DNA from: Atopobiaceae bacterium
Lineage (GTDB): Bacteria > Actinomycetota > Coriobacteriia > Coriobacteriales > Atopobiaceae
Reading direction: 5' to 3'
Length of the DNA: 64,000 nt
Assembly (NCBI GenBank): GCA_022483015.1
Contig: JAKVOB010000001.1
Span: forward strand, 744,001-808,000
A model generated the notes under the pieces. That model saw only the letters and a list, made by a program, of their open reading frames with translations. It made no database searches and was not told where the DNA came from. Positions 1 to 7,978 of this stretch are shown here, piece by piece; positions within the stretch are counted from its first letter, which is position 1; every line of letters starts with the position of its first letter. Both the position numbers and the translations under genes were made by a program.

Positions 1-181
1 GAGCATGCGCGGGCCGGCTCACGTTCCATGCCTGGTGGGGGAGGATCCACGCACCGCAGAGGATGGCGGCCATCTCGGGGAAGAGGACCTCGGTCAGGCC
101 CGTGACCTGCGCGATGCCGCACATGAGGGCTACGAAGGCGGCCGAGAGCGCAATGGGGAGCCAGCGGTCGCGCAGGGACAT
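1..181 (-). CDS. Membrane protein, N-terminal fragment
   Basis: The reverse strand reads from an ATG at 181 off the left edge, giving the first 60 residues (starts MSLRDRWLPIALSAAFVALM). An AGGAG-like ribosome binding site lies about 10 bases upstream at 189-198. Residues 8-28 and about 35-50 are hydrophobic, so this is an integral membrane protein entering the window by its N-terminus. No family can be named from the fragment. It diverges from the gene at 353, and both probably have promoters in the 171-base gap. Confidence 0.55.
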   Translation of the reverse strand, partial: MSLRDRWLPIALSAAFVALMCGIAQVTGLTEVLFPEMAAILCGAWILPHQAWNVSRPAHA

Positions 182-352
182 CGGACGCTCTCCTCCTCAT
201 GGCTCGCTACGTGTCATACGACGCTCGCCATGGTAGCGCAAGGGGCCTGTCCTCGACCGCTCGCCCCCGTGCATGGGTCGTTCGCCCCCGTGCGTTTGAC
301 GTGGATATCCATATGGGTGTATTGAGCATTCCCCACCATCGAAGGAGCGTCC
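182..352. promoter_or_regulatory. Divergent intergenic region
   Basis: The gap between two divergent genes carries a 12-base direct repeat (TCGCCCCCGTGC, near 262 and 281) and a 10-base palindrome TGGATATCCA at 302-311. The ribosome binding site GAAGGAG precedes the ATG at 353. The palindrome and repeat could be regulator sites, but no regulator is identifiable. Confidence 0.3.
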
Positions 353-1447
353 ATGAGCGAGCGACCCATCCAACGGTCCCATGAGCCCGACCTGGCTGGC
401 CTTGCGCTGTCCGAGACGGAGCTTGCCACCCTCGAGCGGGCTCGTTCCGACGCGCTTGCCGAGACGGAGCGGGTCGAGTTCTCGGACGGTCCGATCGTCT
501 TGCTCGCACGCATGCTCTCCTCCTCTCCCTTCCGCGATCCTGGTGCGGCGGCGGTGCAGCTCGGCGAGCTCCAGGCCCAGTTCTATCGCCTCAAGGATGA
601 CACCCTGGATGTGGCCTCGGACGAGGATGTGCTGGCCTCGCTGTCTGATGCCTTCGAGGCTGCGGCGGGAGATCTCGCGCTTACCTATGACCTCGCGTTC
701 GATGAGCTACGTCGGCAGGACGCCGGGGACCCAACGGATCCCGAGGCCGTCGCCTCGCCATCGTTTGGGTCCTCCCTCCCTGCATGGGTGGCCTATGATC
801 GCTTGGTCTCAGCCGACTATGTCGTGTCCCAGGCGGGCGACGCTGCGCTTGTGCGTCTCGAGTCGCTGGATGCCGATGACCTGCGCGAATCGTTCGAGCG
901 AGGGCTTCGCGGCATCGAGGAGAAGGTCTCGCGGACTCATGACCTCTGGAGGCAGGCGTGTGAGGGTGCGCCACCCTTCGCAAGCCGAGCCCTTGCCGAC
1001 ACCCTCACGAGCATCGGGCAGGGATTCGATGCCTACGAGCCTCGCCTCCTCGCGCAGGAGTTTCCGGCGGACATCGACTATCAGTTGGCCCATCCCGTCT
1101 CGGAGGAGCTTGTGGGCATCGACTACGTGGCTGTATGGCTGCACCGTCTCTGCGTGGAGGATGACCTGCTCTCCCATCTCGGGGAGCGAACCTGTCGCCG
1201 CGTGCTCGACGCGGGCCTTCCCGAGTGGCACGAGCAGGTGGCCAATGTCTGCGAGCTCGTCATCTGGGGTCTGCTCGACGAGGCGGCAGGGCCTGGTGCC
1301 GCACCCGATGGCCTGGTCCAAGCGGGTGAGCACCTCTCGGCAAGCCTCCTCCTCGAGGATGAGGCCGCGGCCTACCTCGATGGCATGGCACGGGAGATGG
1401 CGACGAGACGAGCGCTCGCGCAGGGTTCGGGACGCGTTGGGGCATGA
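353..1447 (+). CDS. Conserved hypothetical protein, 364 aa (possibly DUF6179-like)
   Basis: A soluble acidic protein with no signal peptide or membrane segment, starting at an ATG with a good GGAG site. It is predicted to be largely alpha-helical. The segment around residues 240-265 (DIDYQLAHPVSEELVGIDYV) resembles, from memory, the conserved part of the DUF6179 family of Firmicutes and Actinobacteria. I cannot confirm that match, and the function is unknown. It is monocistronic and ends just before a 16-base inverted repeat at 1474-1551 that separates it from the convergent gene at 1588. Confidence 0.75.
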   Translation: MSERPIQRSHEPDLAGLALSETELATLERARSDALAETERVEFSDGPIVLLARMLSSSPFRDPGAAAVQLGELQAQFYRLKDDTLDVASDEDVLASLSDAFEAAAGDLALTYDLAFDELRRQDAGDPTDPEAVASPSFGSSLPAWVAYDRLVSADYVVSQAGDAALVRLESLDADDLRESFERGLRGIEEKVSRTHDLWRQACEGAPPFASRALADTLTSIGQGFDAYEPRLLAQEFPADIDYQLAHPVSEELVGIDYVAVWLHRLCVEDDLLSHLGERTCRRVLDAGLPEWHEQVANVCELVIWGLLDEAAGPGAAPDGLVQAGEHLSASLLLEDEAAAYLDGMAREMATRRALAQGSGRVGA

Positions 1448-1473
1448 CGCGTGGGTCGTGCACAAATCTCAAC

Positions 1474-1551
1474 TAACGGACGACCGAGTGCGGGATGGGG
1501 GCAATCATCTCCCGTCGCAGGATGAGTCCATTTGGACTCGGTCGTCCGTTA
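1474..1551. terminator. Perfect 16-bp inverted repeat between convergent genes
   Basis: Arms at 1474-1489 (TAACGGACGACCGAGT) and 1536-1551 are exact reverse complements, separated by 46 bases. The element lies between the 3' ends of genes at 353 and 1588, so a bidirectional terminator or mRNA 3'-end stabiliser is the simplest reading. There is no U-tract after either arm and the loop is long for an intrinsic terminator. Confidence 0.55.
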
Positions 1552-1587
1552 TCGAAGAAATGTGTCAGGCCGCCTTGCTCGCAACGG

Positions 1588-2517
1588 CTAGGCCTCCGCG
1601 CGTGCGAGCGTCACCTGTTCGCGGATGAACGCACCCTTGGCCTCGGTGTAGGCGTCGCGGTCGTGCTCGTAGTGCGCCGCGAGCTCGCGCTTGAGGGCCA
1701 CATAGTCGGCGGCCACCTCGGGATGTGTGCGCAACCAGTCGCGAAAGACGAGCTCGTCCCAGTCTCCAGGCTCCTTCACGTGCAGATGGAAGACCTTCTC
1801 GGCGAACCCCCGGAGGGTGTAGCCCTGGTTGAGGTCGATGCTGTGGTCCGTATCGTCGCGGCACATCACCACCCAGTCGGCCCCCTCGAGCAGCGCGATT
1901 GCCTGGTCCATGTCATAGCCGGGTGCGAGCTCGAGCAGGATGTCGACGATGGGCTTGGCCACGAGGCCGTCCACGCTGGTGGACCCGATGTGGCTCATGC
2001 GCACGACTTCGTCGCCGAGAAGGTCGGCGAGCTTGTGGGCCTCCTCCTCGTACCAGGCAGGCCAGGCGGGGTTGGGCTCGGAGAGCTCGATGGGGAAGAG
2101 CTGCCAGAGTCGCTCGAGCGAGAGCTGCGAGAAGATGTGCTTTCTCTTGCGGCAGAAGGCGAGGTCAAGGGCCTCGAACTCGCCGGGATGCGCGGTCCTT
2201 CGAAAGGCCTCCCTGCGCGCGGGCGTGTCGTCATCGACCACGGCGACCTTCTCGCAGGGCCATTCGGCGCAGTCGCGACAGCTCTCGAGGCCATGCTCCT
2301 GCGCGCACTCCCACAGGCCGAAGGTGCAGGAGCCGCCGCCGCAGGCACACCCCAGGGCACATCCCTCGCAGGCGAGCGAGCGGGGATCCGCGGTGGCGTC
2401 ACGCCAGCCCAGCTCGCGCCACAGCTCGGCCACGCGGGCCAGCTCGTCGTCGGCGTGCGCGGTGTGGCGAGGGCACAGGGAGCAGTCGTCCCCGCAGAGC
2501 GAGATCATGGGTTGCAT
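1588..2517 (-). CDS. DUF3795 (Cys-rich) - GrpB/UPF0157 fusion
   Basis: Two parts are visible. Residues 1-90 are Cys-rich (CGDDCSLCP, CEGCALGCACGGGSC, CRDCAEWPC), as in DUF3795 proteins, which probably bind metal. Residues 125-309 match the GrpB family, whose members adopt a nucleotidyltransferase-like fold; the core motif HIGSTSVDGLVAKPIVDI is present. Start: ATG at 2517 preceded by GAGGAG. GrpB proteins are usually free-standing at about 170-190 aa, so the N-terminal addition is notable. The substrate is unknown. The gene stands alone, divergent from murB. Confidence 0.8.
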   Translation of the reverse strand: MQPMISLCGDDCSLCPRHTAHADDELARVAELWRELGWRDATADPRSLACEGCALGCACGGGSCTFGLWECAQEHGLESCRDCAEWPCEKVAVVDDDTPARREAFRRTAHPGEFEALDLAFCRKRKHIFSQLSLERLWQLFPIELSEPNPAWPAWYEEEAHKLADLLGDEVVRMSHIGSTSVDGLVAKPIVDILLELAPGYDMDQAIALLEGADWVVMCRDDTDHSIDLNQGYTLRGFAEKVFHLHVKEPGDWDELVFRDWLRTHPEVAADYVALKRELAAHYEHDRDAYTEAKGAFIREQVTLARAEA

Positions 2518-2607
2518 GTGCTTCTCCTCGGGCCGGTCATGGTGGCGGTACGTGCCTCATCCGATGATAGTCGCATCTCCGGTCTGCCCCCATGAGCCCG
2601 TCTCGGC

Positions 2608-2613
2608 TAGACT
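2608..2613 (+). promoter_or_regulatory. Possible -10 box for murB
   Basis: TAGACT sits 35 bases before the murB start. No convincing -35 box is visible. A similar TAGACT follows the isocitrate dehydrogenase gene near 61482, before the gene at 61562. Confidence 0.25.
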
Positions 2614-2647
2614 AGGGGGCACTGGATTCACCTATCGGGAGGAAACG

Positions 2648-3598
2648 ATGTCCGGATCGTCAGACGGGACCTACGACAGACCAACGCTTGCGGCGAGCCT
2701 TCGCCGCATCCTAGACGAGGACCGCGTCCTCGTGGACGAGCCCATGAGCGACCACACCACCTTCAAGGTGGGAGGGCCTGCCGACCTGCTCGTGATGCCC
2801 GACACGGCTCAGGAGGTGGCCGCCGTGCTGGCGGCCGCGAACGATGCCGGCGCGCCGTCGTTCGTCCTCGGTCGCGGCTCCGACCTGCTCGTCTCGGATG
2901 CCGGCTATCGGGGACTCATCGTCTCGATGCCTGACGAGATGGACGACGTCGTGGTCGAGGGACGCACGATGCGCTGCCAGGCGGGAGTCACCTTGGCCGA
3001 TGCGGCCGAGATGGCCTGTGACCTGGGCCTCACGGGGCTCGAGTTCGCCTGTGGCATCCCGGGGACCGTGGGCGGCGCCGTCTTCATGAACGCCGGTGCC
3101 TATGGCGGCTGCATCGCCGACGTGCTCTCCGAGGTACGCGTCCTCAACCAGGAGGGCCATGACTTCGTCGTGGACATCGATGACCTCGCCATGGGCTACC
3201 GCACGAGCCTCGTGCGCACCGAGGGCCTCGTGGTGCTCGACGCGACCTTCGACCTCGAGGAGTCCGAGCAGGACCATATCCGGGCCACGATGGATGACCT
3301 CACGCGCAGGCGCGAGGAGAAGCAGCCTCTCGAGCTGCCGAGCGCCGGGTCCACCTTCAAGCGGCCCGAGGGCCATTACGCCGGCAAGCTCATCATGGAT
3401 GCCGGCCTCATGGGCTACCAGGTCGGGGGAGCGGCCGTCTCGACCAAGCATGCCGGCTTCGTGGTGAACGTCGACCACGCCACCGCGGCCGACGTCGCTG
3501 CCGTCATAGCGCACGTCGTCGACGAGGTCGAGCGCACGAGTGGTGTGACCCTCGAGCCGGAGGTACGCTTCCTTGGCGACTTCTCGCAGGAGGGCTAG
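2648..3598 (+). CDS. murB: UDP-N-acetylenolpyruvoylglucosamine reductase
   Basis: MurB reduces UDP-GlcNAc-enolpyruvate to UDP-MurNAc with NADPH and FAD in the cytoplasm, the second committed step of peptidoglycan synthesis. Visible signatures: TTFKVGGPADLLV (FAD-binding start, residues 38-50), GRGSDLLVSDAGYRG, GIPGTVGGAVFMNAGAYGG (dinucleotide/FAD loop), the catalytic-serine region SAGSTFKRP, and the C-terminal glutamate region LEPEVRFLG. The 316-aa length is typical of compact Gram-positive MurB. The start at 2648 is fixed by GGGAGGAAACG; an upstream in-frame extension reads through non-conserved sequence. Confidence 0.95.
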   Translation: MSGSSDGTYDRPTLAASLRRILDEDRVLVDEPMSDHTTFKVGGPADLLVMPDTAQEVAAVLAAANDAGAPSFVLGRGSDLLVSDAGYRGLIVSMPDEMDDVVVEGRTMRCQAGVTLADAAEMACDLGLTGLEFACGIPGTVGGAVFMNAGAYGGCIADVLSEVRVLNQEGHDFVVDIDDLAMGYRTSLVRTEGLVVLDATFDLEESEQDHIRATMDDLTRRREEKQPLELPSAGSTFKRPEGHYAGKLIMDAGLMGYQVGGAAVSTKHAGFVVNVDHATAADVAAVIAHVVDEVERTSGVTLEPEVRFLGDFSQEG

Positions 3599-3719
3599 CT
3601 GGGACGATGACGCCTGGGCTCCGTCCGCCCTTTCGCTGTGGAGAGGGTTTCTCTGCCGCCGCGAATGCGTTACGCTACGAGGCAACGAAGCTTAAACACA
3701 CCAGTCGTTGGGGCAACCT

Positions 3720-4901
3720 ATGATTACCAGTGATGTAGGCCATACCGATCAGCGCCAGGAACGTCTTCCGTCCTTCTCGCGCCGTGAGGCGCTGCGGCTG
3801 ATGCTCGGCGCCGGGCTCGTCGCGCTCACGGGCCTGCCCTCCACGGCGAGGGCAGACACCCAGTCCGACCTCGACGCGGCCCAGTCCCAGCTGGATGCCG
3901 CCCAGTCCCAGCTCGATGACATCTCGAACCAATACCAGCAGCTGGCCGTGGAGCAGTCCAACACGAAGGACGCGATCGACCAGAAGCAGTCTGACATCGA
4001 CCAGATACAGGCAGACATCGACGTCAAGCAGAAGGACCTGGACTCCAAGCAGGAGATCCTCTCCAAGCGCATCTCGAGCTCCTACAAGAACGGTGGCTCG
4101 AACGTGCTCGACGTCCTGCTCTCGTCGGCAAGCCTCGACGAGCTCATCTCGAACGTGTACTACATGGGTAAGATCACCGACTCCGACAAGGCCATGATCG
4201 AGGAGGTCAAGCAGGCGAAGGCCGAGCTTGACGACAAGAAGTCCTCCCTCGAGCAGGAGAAGGCGTCGCTCGAGGACCTCAACGCCCAGCAGACCCAGCA
4301 GCTCCAGGACATGCAGTCCAAGCAGTCCGAGGTCCAGACGGTGCTCGACGGTCTGAGCACGCAGGTGAAGGACCTCATGTCGCAGCGCGATGCCGAGCTC
4401 GTCGCCGCGGCCGCGGCCGAGGCCGCACAACAGGCGCAGTCCGCCGCTCAGGCTGCCGCCGGCTCTGGCGGCAGCGTCTACGTCGACACGAGCACGAGCG
4501 GGCAGTCCACGTCCGGGCTCACCAACGCGCAGGCAAACGTGGTGAACGCCTGCAAGTCGGTCGGGTCTCCGGGCTCCGGCCTCTGCGCGATGTGGGTCTC
4601 GCAGGTCTTTGCCGCGGCCGGATACGGGTATTACGGCGGGAACGCCTGCGACATGTACGCGAACTGGTGCACGAGCTCGAACAAGTCGAACCTCAAGGTC
4701 GGCATGATCGTGGCGGTCTCGACGCACTCGCACACGTCGGCCGGCAGGACCTACGGACATATCGGCATCTACATCGGCAACGACACGATGATGGACAACG
4801 TCGGCTACGTCCGCACCATCAACGTGAACGACTGGATCAGCTACTACAACACCACGGTGACCCCCCGTTGGGGCTGGATTGGTGGCGTGAGCCTGGTCTA
4901 G
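3720..4901 (+). CDS. Secreted coiled-coil peptidoglycan hydrolase (CHAP/NlpC-P60-like)
   Basis: A likely wall hydrolase or amidase for cell separation. Residues 20-47 form a signal with a twin-arginine motif (SRREALRLMLG) and a cleavage site near ARA-DT. Residues 50-240 are heptad-rich coiled coil (repeated DLDAAQSQL-type units), like the N-terminal regulatory region of CwlO/RipC/PcsB proteins. After an Ala-rich linker comes a 110-aa catalytic domain with the likely nucleophile Cys289 (SGLCAMWVSQ) and His347 (YGHIGIYIG). The ATG at 3720 is preferred over an in-frame TTG at 3708. A hairpin immediately follows the stop. Confidence 0.85.
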   Translation: MITSDVGHTDQRQERLPSFSRREALRLMLGAGLVALTGLPSTARADTQSDLDAAQSQLDAAQSQLDDISNQYQQLAVEQSNTKDAIDQKQSDIDQIQADIDVKQKDLDSKQEILSKRISSSYKNGGSNVLDVLLSSASLDELISNVYYMGKITDSDKAMIEEVKQAKAELDDKKSSLEQEKASLEDLNAQQTQQLQDMQSKQSEVQTVLDGLSTQVKDLMSQRDAELVAAAAAEAAQQAQSAAQAAAGSGGSVYVDTSTSGQSTSGLTNAQANVVNACKSVGSPGSGLCAMWVSQVFAAAGYGYYGGNACDMYANWCTSSNKSNLKVGMIVAVSTHSHTSAGRTYGHIGIYIGNDTMMDNVGYVRTINVNDWISYYNTTVTPRWGWIGGVSLV

Positions 4902-4902
4902 G

Positions 4903-4923
4903 CGAGAGGACGGGTCCCTCTCG
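4903..4923. terminator. Bidirectional hairpin between convergent genes
   Basis: CGAGAGG (4903-4909) pairs with CCTCTCG (4917-4923) around a 7-base loop. It lies in the 29-base gap between the hydrolase gene and the convergent serine hydrolase gene. No U-tract is present. Confidence 0.45.
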
Positions 4924-4930
4924 ACGTCCC

Positions 4931-6013
4931 CTACGAGGCGAGCAGGGCGGTGTGCGCGTCGTCGAGCGCGCCTACCATGGTGTTGAGCGGGTTGAAGTCA
5001 GAGGGGGCGCTGCACATCACGGTGACCACATAGTCGCCCGAGGTCGCCTCGACGATGCCTCCAACGCAGGTGACGGGGGCCGAGCCATACCCCTCGCTCG
5101 CGTTGTACCACCCAGCCTTCGACATGGTGGAATACCGGTCGTTGAGGGCCTGGCTCACAGGGGAGTCGAGGGTGTCCGCGAGCGCCTCGCGACACCAGCT
5201 GGCATTGGTCTGGTCACTCGTGAGGTAGGGATACTCGGCACTCCAGATGAGGCGCAGCTCATGGGCGCTGTAGTGCGTGTAGTAGCTGTAGGCGCCGTCG
5301 GGGGAGTCGAAGCCGGTCCCCTGGCACCATGAGTAGAAGCCTGAGTCCCCATAGGTCGAGCGGAGCGTGCGATAGCAGTCGTTGTCAGAGTTGACGAGCG
5401 TCTCGCTCAGGGTGTCCGCCATGGAGCCATAGGGGTCTGCGATGCCGTTCTGCACGAGGTAGACCACATACGGCCCCTTGATGGAGCTCGCGCTGTAGTA
5501 GCGGGTGTCGACGTCATAGGAGATGGTCATGCCGGTGGCGACGTCCATGAGCTCGAAGCCGATGGTGTAGCCGCTTCCCTCGAGGTCGCGGACCTCCTCT
5601 ATGAGATAGCCCAGCGCCATGGCCGCCTTGGACCGGTCCGCGCCGTCAACGGTGATGGCGCTCGAGTCCTCAGCGGCGGCCGTCGCGTCATCCGCCGCCT
5701 TCCGAGCCTCGGCCTCGGCCTCGAGCTCCTGGGCCTTCCTGGCCTGCTCGGCAGACGTCTCGAGGTCGGCTGCCGATGCGGCGTCATCGGTCGTGCGCTC
5801 CGTGGCGTCCATCAGGGTCGAGGCGAGGCTTCCCATCCCCGACGGGATGGCATCCTGGTCGACGGGCGATGCCGTCTGCGCACGATCGAGCGCGATCACG
5901 CCAACCCCACATGCGAGGGCCACCACGACGGCAAGGACCCACGGCCAGCGGCGACGGGTCCCGTGGGGTTCTTCCGCGTGTGCGGGACTCTGCCTGGTGT
6001 GGAGCTCCGCCAT
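4931..6013 (-). CDS. Membrane-anchored serine hydrolase, class A beta-lactamase fold
   Basis: A cytoplasmic N-terminus (1-24) is followed by one membrane helix (about 25-43), an Ala/Glu-rich stalk (about 60-120) and an extracellular beta-lactamase-like domain. The three class A signatures are visible: S176-S-I-K179 (SxxK), S209-D-N211 (SDN) and K299-A-G301 (KTG-like). KAG in place of KTG, with no strong resistance context, suggests a peptidoglycan- or peptide-acting serine hydrolase rather than a true beta-lactamase. The start at 6013 follows AGGGA and lies 10 bases after the UPF0210 stop, so the two genes probably form an operon. Confidence 0.8.
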   Translation of the reverse strand: MAELHTRQSPAHAEEPHGTRRRWPWVLAVVVALACGVGVIALDRAQTASPVDQDAIPSGMGSLASTLMDATERTTDDAASAADLETSAEQARKAQELEAEAEARKAADDATAAAEDSSAITVDGADRSKAAMALGYLIEEVRDLEGSGYTIGFELMDVATGMTISYDVDTRYYSASSIKGPYVVYLVQNGIADPYGSMADTLSETLVNSDNDCYRTLRSTYGDSGFYSWCQGTGFDSPDGAYSYYTHYSAHELRLIWSAEYPYLTSDQTNASWCREALADTLDSPVSQALNDRYSTMSKAGWYNASEGYGSAPVTCVGGIVEATSGDYVVTVMCSAPSDFNPLNTMVGALDDAHTALLAS

Positions 6014-6023
6014 GGGGGCATCC

Positions 6024-7388
6024 CTAGTTCTTGAGCGAGTTGATCGGGGCGGGGAAGCGTCCGCCACGATGCGCGAGGACGGTGCCCGCATGCTCGTTCA
6101 CGTGCATGACGGGCGCGGAGCCGAAGAGTCCTCCGAACTCGAGGACGTCCCCCTCCTTCCTGCCGATGGCGGGGATGACGCGGACGGCGGTGGTCTTCGA
6201 GTTGATGACGCCGATGGCCATCTCGTCGGCGATGATGCCGGCGATGGCCTCGACCGAGGTGTCACCGGGGATGGCAATCATGTCGAGCCCCACGGAGCAG
6301 ACGCAGGTCATGGCCTCGAGCTTCTCGAGCGAGAGGGCCCCGCTCTCGGCTGCGGCGATCATGCCGGCATCCTCCGAGACAGGGATGAAGGCACCGGAGA
6401 GCCCGCCCACGCTGGAGCTCGCCATGACGCCGCCCTTCTTGACGGCATCGTTCAGCATGGCGAGCGCGCAGGTGGTGCCGGGGCCGCCGCACTGGCCGAC
6501 GCCCATGATCTCGAGGATGCGGGCGACGGAGTCGCCGACGGCCGGGGTCGGCGCGAGGCTGAGGTCGACGATGCCCTTCTCGACGCCCAGGCGGGTCGCA
6601 GCCTCGCGGCTCATGAGCTCGCCTGCACGGGTGATCTTGAACGCCGTCTGCTTGATGCGCTCGGCGACCTGCATCATGCTCGCGTCGTCGGGGAGCTCCT
6701 CGAGGGCTGCTGCCATGACGCCGGGGCCCGAGACGCCTACGTTGATCACGGCATCTGCCTCGCCGCCACCATGGATGGCCCCGGCCATGAAGGGCGAGTC
6801 CTCCACCATGTTGGAGAAGACCACGAGCTTCGCCGCGCCGTAGCAGTCGATGTCGACGGTCGCCTTGGCGGTGTCGATGACGGTCTGGGCCATGAGGAGC
6901 ACGGCGTCCATGTTGATGCCGGCACGCAGGCTTGCCACGTTGACCGAGGAGCAGACGCGGGTCGTGGTGGAGAGCGCATGCGGGATGGAGGCGATGAGGC
7001 GACGGTCAGCGTCACCGATGCCCTTCTGGACGAGGGCCGAGAAGCCCCCGAGGATGTCGATTCCCACGGCCTCGGCGGCGCGGTCGAGCGTGACCGCGAG
7101 GGGGGTGAGGTCCTCGTCGGGGCAGCAGGCGGCGATCTGTGCCACGGGCGTCACCGAGATGCGCTTGTTGACGATGGGGATCCCGTACTCGCCCTCGATG
7201 GCCTCCGCGGTCGAGACGAGGTCGGCCGCCTGGTGCGTCACCCGCTCGTAGACCTTGTCGCACATGCGCGACAGGTCCTCGTCGGCACAGCCCATGAGCG
7301 AGATGCCCATGGTGATGGTACGGATGTCGAGATGCTGCTGAGACACCATGTCGATGGTCTCGACGACCTCTTCGGGGGTGATTGCCAC
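6024..7388 (-). CDS. PFL-family protein, UPF0210/DUF711
   Basis: A 454-aa cytosolic protein matching the UPF0210 (DUF711) family across its length: [10 protein letters not shown] near the N-terminus, [20 protein letters not shown], the glycine/cysteine-rich [13 protein letters not shown] and the C-terminal [10 protein letters not shown]. The fold resembles pyruvate-formate-lyase-type barrels, but no activity is established. Start is GTG at 7388 with AAGGGA upstream. In many genomes this gene follows a small ACT-domain protein (UPF0237); none is present here. Instead the serine hydrolase gene follows. Confidence 0.85.
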   Translation of the reverse strand: MAITPEEVVETIDMVSQQHLDIRTITMGISLMGCADEDLSRMCDKVYERVTHQAADLVSTAEAIEGEYGIPIVNKRISVTPVAQIAACCPDEDLTPLAVTLDRAAEAVGIDILGGFSALVQKGIGDADRRLIASIPHALSTTTRVCSSVNVASLRAGINMDAVLLMAQTVIDTAKATVDIDCYGAAKLVVFSNMVEDSPFMAGAIHGGGEADAVINVGVSGPGVMAAALEELPDDASMMQVAERIKQTAFKITRAGELMSREAATRLGVEKGIVDLSLAPTPAVGDSVARILEIMGVGQCGGPGTTCALAMLNDAVKKGGVMASSSVGGLSGAFIPVSEDAGMIAAAESGALSLEKLEAMTCVCSVGLDMIAIPGDTSVEAIAGIIADEMAIGVINSKTTAVRVIPAIGRKEGDVLEFGGLFGSAPVMHVNEHAGTVLAHRGGRFPAPINSLKN

Positions 7389-7469
7389 GGGTTCGTCCCT
7401 TCATGCTGTGGTGAGGAATGGTCCTCACAGTATAGACTGGGCGGTAAAAGGCATGGTGTGCGGACTGCG

Positions 7470-7493
7470 AGAGATTAGAGCGCTCTAATCTCT
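7470..7493. promoter_or_regulatory. Perfect 24-bp palindrome in a divergent promoter region
   Basis: Positions 7470-7493 form an uninterrupted perfect palindrome centred at 7481/7482 (core TTAGAGCGCTCTAA). It lies between the divergent UPF0210 gene and the arabinose ABC operon. With no spacer it cannot make a good RNA hairpin, so a binding site for a dimeric regulator is more likely than a terminator. Confidence 0.5.
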
Positions 7494-7978
7494 AAACATA
7501 AGCAAAACGTTTAGTACATACATGCAGGAAACATTAGTAAATCTGTTCACTACGGACCCCAAATAGTCCGCTGGCGAACGTTTTCATACCGTTTATGGGA
7601 TGCAGTCTGGCCTTTGGTGGCCCCGTGGAATACAACATGGTTGTACGAATTGCGCGGCAGGAACTTCGGCAGCGCAAGGGTTATGAGGCTTTGATCGTCG
7701 GCGGCTCAATCGGACGCAAGGTCATCCCAACAACGGAAGGGCAGGCGGGTTCTCGGAAGCGTTCGCTGGTCTGTCCCCGTGAACTAAACGTAAAGTAAAC
7801 AGTAAGAAATAGGTCGCATAAGTTCGTGCTCTGAGGTACTCGCAGGTATCTGGTTTGTTCGAACAAGAATATGGATACAGGCAGAGCAACAAACAAGAGG
7901 ACGAACGACAGGTGCATGACTCCCTGCGGGGAGTGGGGTTCGAGAAGGCAGTTCCATACAGGACCGGAAGGAGAAACA
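7494..7978 (+). promoter_or_regulatory. Long upstream region of the arabinose ABC operon
   Basis: This 485-base gap is visibly more AT-rich than its surroundings. It holds LacI-like half sites (AAAACGTTTAGTA at 7504-7516, ACTAAACGTAAAGT near 7787) and a block (7508-7550) that also occurs upstream of the LacI gene. Small hairpins occur at 7631-7645 (TACAAC-ATG-GTTGTA) and 7650-7677 (TTGCGC...GCGCAA). A 67-codon open frame (7595-7798) has no clear ribosome binding site and I do not call it a gene. The region could be a long regulated leader. Confidence 0.45.

Noticed and set aside
4931-6013. Antibiotic-resistance beta-lactamase
   Set aside because: The SxxK/SDN/K-x-G motifs fit the fold, but the third motif is KAG, the protein is membrane-anchored with a long stalk, and there is no resistance context. 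A cell-wall serine hydrolase is the safer call.
5619-7478. 619-codon plus-strand frame opposite the serine hydrolase and UPF0210 genes
   Set aside because: It runs across two well-supported genes on the opposite strand and shows no motif.
7595-7798. 67-codon open frame in the importer leader
   Set aside because: It has no ribosome binding site, no recognisable motif, and lies in a region with hairpins and operators. It is kept only as part of the leader description.
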